From Mailhella massiliensis (GTDB lineage: Bacteria > Desulfobacterota > Desulfovibrionia > Desulfovibrionales > Desulfovibrionaceae): a DNA stretch of 9,621 nt. Positions 6,420-9,621 of this stretch are shown piece by piece (the first letter of the stretch is position 1; each line of letters starts with the position of its first letter). Location: contig NZ_DYZA01000245.1 in NCBI RefSeq assembly GCF_020741395.1, positions 1-9,621 of the forward strand, read 5' to 3'. The position numbers were made by a program, and so were the translations under genes. Under the pieces are notes generated by a model. The model saw only the letters and a list, made by a program, of their open reading frames with translations, did not search any database and was not told where the DNA came from.

Positions 6420-6453
6420 AAAAAAAAGCGCCTCCCCGGGAAAGGGGAAGCGC
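6420..6453 (-). terminator. Rho-independent terminator of the ferredoxin-type gene
   Basis: On the minus strand GCGCTTCCCC (6453-6444) pairs with GGGGAGGCGC (6437-6428) through one G-T wobble around a 6-nt loop, then eight T residues follow (6427-6420). It lies 114 bases past the stop codon at 6567 and would block read-through toward the invertible promoter and the polysaccharide operon. Confidence 0.88.
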
Positions 6454-6566
6454 CTCCGACGCTGTGCGGCTTGCCGGGCGTCCACGCCCTTCCGGCCTGC
6501 GGGGCGGGGAAACGTCCTCCGGGCGGGGCCCGGCGCGCGGGCTGCCCTTCGCGCGCAGGAAAACGG

Positions 6567-7232
6567 CTACAGGGTACGCAGAAGCGGGGCCTCGGGCAGG
6601 ATTTCGCCGTTTCTGCCTATGGTCAGCACTTCACAGGGAATGTCGCGCCCGCACGAGGCCACGGCGCGGCGCACCGCGCTTTCCATGCCGCCGCAGCAGG
6701 GCACGTCCATGCGCGTGACGGTGATGCTGCGCACAGTGTTGCGCTTCAGAATCTCCCCGAGTTTTTCCGCATAGTCCACGCCGTCGAGCTTGGGGCAGCC
6801 GATGAGCGCCGCGCGGCCGCGTATAAAGCGGCGGTGGAAGTCGGCAAAGGCGTAGGCCGTGCAGTCCGCCGCGATGAGCAGGTCGGCCTCCTGAAAATAG
6901 GGTGCGTTCACCGGCGCAAGCTTGATCTGCACCGGCCAGAAGCGCAGTTCGCTCCTCATCTCCCCGGCCCCTTCGGCGGGAAGCGCGCGGCCCTGCCCTT
7001 CAAGATGCGCCTTCACCGCTTCTTCATCGTAGGCGTCCGCTTCGCGGAAATCGAAGGAAAGCGCCCCGGCCGGGCAGGCGGGCAGGCAGTCGCCGAGGCC
7101 GTCGCAGTAATCGTCGCGCACCAGGCGTGCCTTGCCGTCCACCATGGCGATAGCCCCTTCGTGGCAGGCCGCGGCGCACAGGCCGCAGCCGGTGCACGCT
7201 TCCTCATTGATATGGATGATCCTTCTGAGCAT
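6567..7232 (-). CDS. 4Fe-4S ferredoxin-domain protein with a Cys-containing C-terminal domain
   Basis: A complete 221-residue cytoplasmic iron-sulfur protein. The N-terminal ferredoxin domain (about 3-60) has C13-x2-C16-x2-C19-x3-C23 and then C43-x5-C49-x3-C53-P. The second motif has Leu46 where the middle cysteine would be, giving seven ligand cysteines, so one cluster may be 3Fe-4S or use another ligand. A longer C-terminal domain follows with LRFWPVQIKL (96-105), AADC (121-124), LIGCPKLD (143-150) and MDVPCCGG (175-182). This two-domain arrangement recurs in strict anaerobes as an uncharacterised 4Fe-4S protein, presumably electron transfer or cluster-linked sensing. The ATG at 7230-7232 has a strong ribosome site (CAGGAGAAACC) and matches the start of homology; the open frame further upstream is GC-rich noise. 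It is divergent from the HD-domain gene across 791 bases and ends in a clear terminator. Confidence 0.9.
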   Translation of the reverse strand: MLRRIIHINEEACTGCGLCAAACHEGAIAMVDGKARLVRDDYCDGLGDCLPACPAGALSFDFREADAYDEEAVKAHLEGQGRALPAEGAGEMRSELRFWPVQIKLAPVNAPYFQEADLLIAADCTAYAFADFHRRFIRGRAALIGCPKLDGVDYAEKLGEILKRNTVRSITVTRMDVPCCGGMESAVRRAVASCGRDIPCEVLTIGRNGEILPEAPLLRTL

Positions 7233-7582
7233 GGTTTCTCCTGATGTTTTTGTCGTGTCTCTCTGCGGGCAACAAGCGCATGCCCTGCCCTCTTCCGGTA
7301 AAAGCGCCCCTTCCGGCTCCCGGGCCCTTGGCGGCAGCGCTCCGAAGCCTTTGGGAAGCGGCCCGTGCGCCTGCCTTTTCCCGAAGCGGCAGGACGCGGC
7401 AAAGGCCTGCGCCGCCGGGATGAGAAAGCCTGCGCTCCGCCCTCTCCCAGGGCCCGCCGCTCTCCGGCAGGTTCCCGGCCATGCCGCGCGGAAGGGCACT
7501 CCCCGGGAACATTGCGCCGCCCGTGCCGGGAGGCCGGGCCTGCGGGGGTACAGAAAAGCGCAGCGCGGAAGCGGCGGGCCCT

Positions 7583-7599
7583 CGGGGAATCATTCCCCG
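7583..7599. repeat. 17-bp palindrome, possible operator
   Basis: CGGGGAAT-C-ATTCCCCG has perfect 8-bp arms around one central base. It lies in the divergent promoter region, about 60 bases downstream of the candidate minus-strand promoter. No T run accompanies it, so a protein-binding site is more likely than a terminator. Confidence 0.4.
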
Positions 7600-7657
7600 G
7601 GCAGGATGCCCGCGCCCTCCCGCCCTTTACGCGCGGACTGCTCTGCCGCAGAACATA

Positions 7658-7685
7658 AACATAAGAATGATGTTGCCGCGGGCAA
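7658..7685 (-). promoter_or_regulatory. Candidate promoter for the ferredoxin-type gene
   Basis: On the minus strand TTGCCC (7685-7680) and TATGTT (7663-7658) are 16 bases apart inside the only AT-rich island of the divergent region. Each hexamer matches consensus at four of six positions. The implied leader would be over 400 nt, which is long, so this is tentative. Confidence 0.25.
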
Positions 7686-7980
7686 GGGGAACGCGCCGTG
7701 ACTACAGGCATTGACGCGCCCTTTTTCCCCGACGTACACCGGCAAAAGCGCCTGCGGGCCCCGGAAAACGGCCCGCCCCTTCCGGCAGGCCCTCCCGCAG
7801 GGGGGGACGCCCGGCGGGAAAAGGCAGGCCCGGGCAGGAGCCGTTTCCGCGCCCGGGAAGGCTGCCTTCCCCCTTCCTGTGCGGGGCTTTTCGGACGCCG
7901 TGCGGCCCTGTGCGCCGCGGGCCGCGCCGGGGCGGGCCCTCCCGAGGAAAAGGGGGAAAGGTTCCGCCAGGTTCCCGGCT

Positions 7981-8002
7981 TTTCCCCCTGAGGGGAAATT
8001 TT
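7981..8002 (+). terminator. Hairpin with short T run ahead of the HD-domain gene
   Basis: TTTCCCC (7981-7987) pairs with GGGGAAA (7992-7998) around CTGA and is followed by TTTT (7999-8002), ending 21 bases before the HD-domain ATG. The stem is short (7 bp, four of them GC), so it is at most a weak terminator or attenuator in the leader; it could also simply shape the 5' end of the mRNA. Confidence 0.35.
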
Positions 8003-8023
8003 CCAACCTTCAGGGAATGTTTC

Positions 8024-8527
8024 ATGAACGACATTGACCGCATCTTTTTTGCCGTAACGGAGTATTTTTCCGGCGACGCGCGGCGCATACGGCATTTTGC
8101 CGGGGTGCACGCCTTCTCCCGCCTTCTGGGGCACGCGGAGGGGCTGGATGAGAAGACGCAGTTCACCCTTGAGGTTGCTGCGCTGGTGCACGATATCGGC
8201 ATCCGAAAGGCGGAGGAAACATACGGCCGCTGCCCCGGCTCCCTCCAGGAAAAGGAAGGCCCGGCGGAAGCGAAGAAGCTCCTGGAAGGGCTTTCCCTGC
8301 CCCCCGACGTGGTGGAGCGCGTCTGTTACCTTGTGGGCCATCACCATACCTACAGCAACATGGACGGCGCGGACTACCGCATCCTCGTGGAGGCGGATTT
8401 TCTGGTGAACCTGTATGACGACGCCGAAAGCCCCGCCGCTGTGCGCGCGGCCCTGGAACGCGTGTTTTCCACCCAAAGCGGCAAGGCCCTGTGCAGGGCC
8501 ATGTTCGGCATGAAGGGCGAAGACTGA
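8024..8527 (+). CDS. HD-domain metal-dependent phosphohydrolase family protein
   Basis: A complete 167-residue, single-domain HD protein. The metal-binding pattern is visible: H24 and H29 in RRIRHFAGVHAFSRL, the H56-D57 doublet in ALVHDIGI, the histidine cluster GHHHTYSN (105-112), and D125 in LVEADFLVNLYDD (121-133). No partner domain, signal peptide or membrane segment is present, so it is cytoplasmic with unknown substrate; HD proteins of this size hydrolyse nucleotides or other phosphate esters. The ATG at 8024 follows AGGGAA at a suitable distance, and the conserved sequence begins shortly after it; the frame remains open upstream but without family similarity. No obvious terminator follows. 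It is divergent from the ferredoxin-type gene, and a shared function is possible but not shown. Confidence 0.88.
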   Translation: MNDIDRIFFAVTEYFSGDARRIRHFAGVHAFSRLLGHAEGLDEKTQFTLEVAALVHDIGIRKAEETYGRCPGSLQEKEGPAEAKKLLEGLSLPPDVVERVCYLVGHHHTYSNMDGADYRILVEADFLVNLYDDAESPAAVRAALERVFSTQSGKALCRAMFGMKGED

Positions 8528-8730
8528 GCCGGAAAAGCCCGGCCCCTTCTGCATAAGGAAGGCAATCCGCCCGGCCCCGGCGCGCAGCTTTCAGCCTTCG
8601 TGCCATGCGCCGCCTCTTTTTCTGCGCGGCTCCCCCTTGGGGCCGCAGGGGGCATCCTCTCTGCCTCCCCGCGCCCTCCTCCTGCCCCTCAGCTCCTCCC
8701 TGCCGGGCCCGAGGCACGGGAGCCCCGGAA

Positions 8731-8854
8731 TTTTCCCTGCGCCCGCGCTCCCCTGCGCCGCCGAAGCATCCTGGGCAGGGAAGCGATACCCCCGCCTGCC
8801 GAAGCAGCCTCCCCCCGCGCCGGCCTTTTCCCCTGCGCCCGCCCTCCCCTGCCG
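8731..8854 (+). repeat. Imperfect direct repeat in the C-rich tract
   Basis: TTTTCCCTGCGCCCGCGCTC followed by CCCTGC (from 8731) is repeated as TTTTCCCCTGCGCCCGCCCT followed by CCCCTGC (from 8826). The copies are about 27 bp, offset by 95 bases, and differ by one inserted C and one substitution. Function unknown; likely local duplication. Confidence 0.55.
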
Positions 8855-8898
8855 CACGCCCCCAAATGTCCCGAGGGCCTGTGCCGCAGCATATCTTC

Positions 8899-8928
8899 TT
8901 GACATATCTATAAGAAATTTTCCATTAA
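8899..8928 (+). promoter_or_regulatory. Candidate promoter for the RelA/SpoT-domain gene, with a palindrome at the start site
   Basis: A perfect -35 TTGACA (8899-8904) is followed after 18 bases by CATTAA (8923-8928), which is a weak -10; TAAAAT at 8926-8931 is a better hexamer but sits at 21-base spacing. The surrounding AT-rich island stands out from GC-rich flanks. At the predicted start point, TTGCC (8935-8939) and GGCAA (8946-8950) form an inverted repeat around ACGGCA that could be an operator. Confidence 0.5.
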
Positions 8929-8969
8929 AATCTCTTGCCACGGCAGGCAAAATTCCTTCTACTGCAAAG

Positions 8970-9028
8970 AAGGCGGAAACAGCCCGCCTGACGAGAGATG
9001 CCCTCCGAAAAAAGGCGACAACAGCCCG
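8970..9028 (+). repeat. Imperfect 17-nt direct repeat in the leader of the RelA/SpoT-domain gene
   Basis: AAGGCGGAAACAGCCCG (8970-8986) recurs as AAGGCGACAACAGCCCG (9012-9028), 15 of 17 identical and 42 bases apart, that is four helical turns. The spacing would suit paired protein-binding sites, though chance or duplication cannot be excluded. Confidence 0.45.
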
Positions 9029-9210
9029 ACGGCCACGGTCTTCGACTTTTGGAAAGCTTCCCGATGGAGAAAACCTCAGGGAAAATTCGGAAAAGAACAG
9101 CCTCGCCCGGCAGACATGCCGCATCGTTGCAAGGGCGTCGCCCAGAACGTGCCTCCGAGGCATGCCCCGCCACTCAATGCGTAACGGACGGAGGAAAGCA
9201 GGAGAAAGAC

Positions 9211-9621
9211 ATGAATGACGTCACCCCCGTGGAAGTCCCCAGCAAAAGTTCGGTCCATAAAGCAGGCAGTATTCTCAGAAAAGAAAAAAGTTCCCCTGAA
9301 GAAATGGATCTGGCCCTTGCCACCCTCTCCCGGTGGAGGGCGCTGCACTCCTACCCCATCAATACATTTCAGGCATACCTCCGCGGTAAGGTGAAGAAAT
9401 CGGACTATGACGACCCCATTATAGCGCAGCGGTTGAAAAGACTGCCTTCCATCGTCCAGAAGCTGAAGCGCTACCCGCGTATGGGCCTGGAGACCATGCA
9501 GGACATAGGCGGACTCCGCGTCATTTTAAAAGACGTGAGCATGGTCTATAATCTGTATTCCACCCTGAGCAAAGCACGGTTCAAGCACATTCCGCTCCTC
9601 CCCCCCAATGATTACATAAAA
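9211..9621 (+). CDS. RelA/SpoT-domain nucleotidyltransferase, toxin/defence-like, 3' end missing
   Basis: The first 137 residues of a protein with the alarmone-synthetase fold; the gene runs off the window. After a helical N-terminus come RWRALHSYPINTFQAYLR (41-58), AQRLKRLPSIVQKLKRY (72-88), METAL-type Asp98 in MQDIGGLRVI (96-105), and DYIK (134-137), where the DYI-PK-GYRS segment of the family begins. There is no HD hydrolase domain in front, unlike long Rel/SpoT. The NTFQ-LR and QRLKR-PSI blocks resemble small toxin-type synthetases such as the CapRel group, which pyrophosphorylate tRNA in phage defence; that sub-assignment is from memory of the family and needs the missing C-terminus. The ATG at 9211 has a strong ribosome site (GGAGAAAGAC). 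An in-frame ATG at 8998 would add 71 basic, uncharacteristic residues and lacks a good ribosome site, so it is not preferred. Confidence 0.85.
   Translation, partial: MNDVTPVEVPSKSSVHKAGSILRKEKSSPEEMDLALATLSRWRALHSYPINTFQAYLRGKVKKSDYDDPIIAQRLKRLPSIVQKLKRYPRMGLETMQDIGGLRVILKDVSMVYNLYSTLSKARFKHIPLLPPNDYIK

Larger units (their letters stand above)
7233..8023. other. Long GC-rich divergent intergenic region
   Basis: 791 bases between the divergent ferredoxin-type and HD-domain genes. Open frames run through it on both strands but translate to Arg/Gly/Pro/Ala-rich sequence without recognisable motifs, as expected for stop-poor GC-rich DNA. Visible elements are an AT-rich island at 7651-7675, a 17-bp operator-like palindrome at 7583-7599 and a hairpin just before the HD-domain gene. 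I see no tRNA, rRNA or known riboswitch pattern. Confidence 0.6.
8528..9210. other. Intergenic region with C-rich tract, promoter island and long leader
   Basis: 683 bases between the HD-domain and RelA/SpoT-domain genes. 8528-8880 is very GC-rich and strongly C-biased on the plus strand, with an imperfect direct repeat. 8890-8935 is abruptly AT-rich and promoter-like. 8935-9210 would be a leader of about 275 nt with a second repeat pair. Open frames on both strands look like shadows: no ribosome sites and no recognisable domains. Confidence 0.55.

Noticed and set aside
7013..8554. 513-codon minus-strand open frame across the divergent intergenic region and HD-domain gene
   Set aside because: It is antisense to the HD-domain gene and out of frame with the ferredoxin-type gene; composition is Arg/Pro/Gly-rich noise of GC-rich DNA.
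8591..9218. Overlapping open frames on both strands between the HD-domain and RelA/SpoT-domain genes
   Set aside because: No ribosome sites, no motifs and strongly skewed Arg/Pro/Ala composition; they run across the AT-rich promoter island.

Overview
The window looks like chromosomal DNA from a GC-rich anaerobe. An eight-cysteine-type ferredoxin protein, strong SD-type ribosome sites and very GC-rich, hairpin-laden gaps would fit a Desulfovibrionaceae-like (sulfidogenic, possibly gut) bacterium. This is inference from gene types and composition only; no marker gene is present.

Bases 1-5517 (all minus strand) are one operon. Read in the direction of transcription it runs: an integrase-like gene, manC, manB, gmd, and an rmd-like reductase cut by the left edge. 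manC makes GDP-mannose and its fused C-terminal isomerase domain supplies mannose-6-phosphate. manB converts mannose-6-phosphate to mannose-1-phosphate. gmd makes GDP-4-keto-6-deoxymannose, and the reductase probably yields GDP-D-rhamnose for capsule, O-antigen or exopolysaccharide. Two ATGA overlaps couple integrase-like to manC and manC to manB.

Bases 5536-5680, directly upstream of the operon, form the most striking structure: two perfect 26-bp inverted repeats around a 93-bp core. The core carries a plausible sigma70-type promoter facing the operon. This has the architecture of a phase-variable invertible promoter, here in the apparent ON orientation. The first gene it would transcribe is a tyrosine-recombinase-family protein that appears to have lost most catalytic residues (Arg I, Lys, the His of HxxR, and the Tyr nucleophile) while keeping the fold. 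The candidate novel system is therefore an invertible promoter with a recombinase-dead integrase homologue, translationally coupled to a nucleotide-sugar operon.

Bases 5681-6566 hold no convincing gene. They contain three GC-palindrome units separated by AT-rich unique stretches, other small repeats, and a strong minus-strand terminator (6420-6453) that closes the ferredoxin-type gene (6567-7232) and insulates the operon from it.

Bases 7233-8023 separate the ferredoxin-type gene from a divergent HD-domain hydrolase gene (8024-8527, plus strand). After another GC-rich, non-coding stretch and an AT-rich promoter-like island near 8900-8930, a RelA/SpoT-domain gene starts at 9211 and runs off the right edge. 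It resembles the toxin/defence type of alarmone-synthetase-fold protein more than housekeeping Rel.
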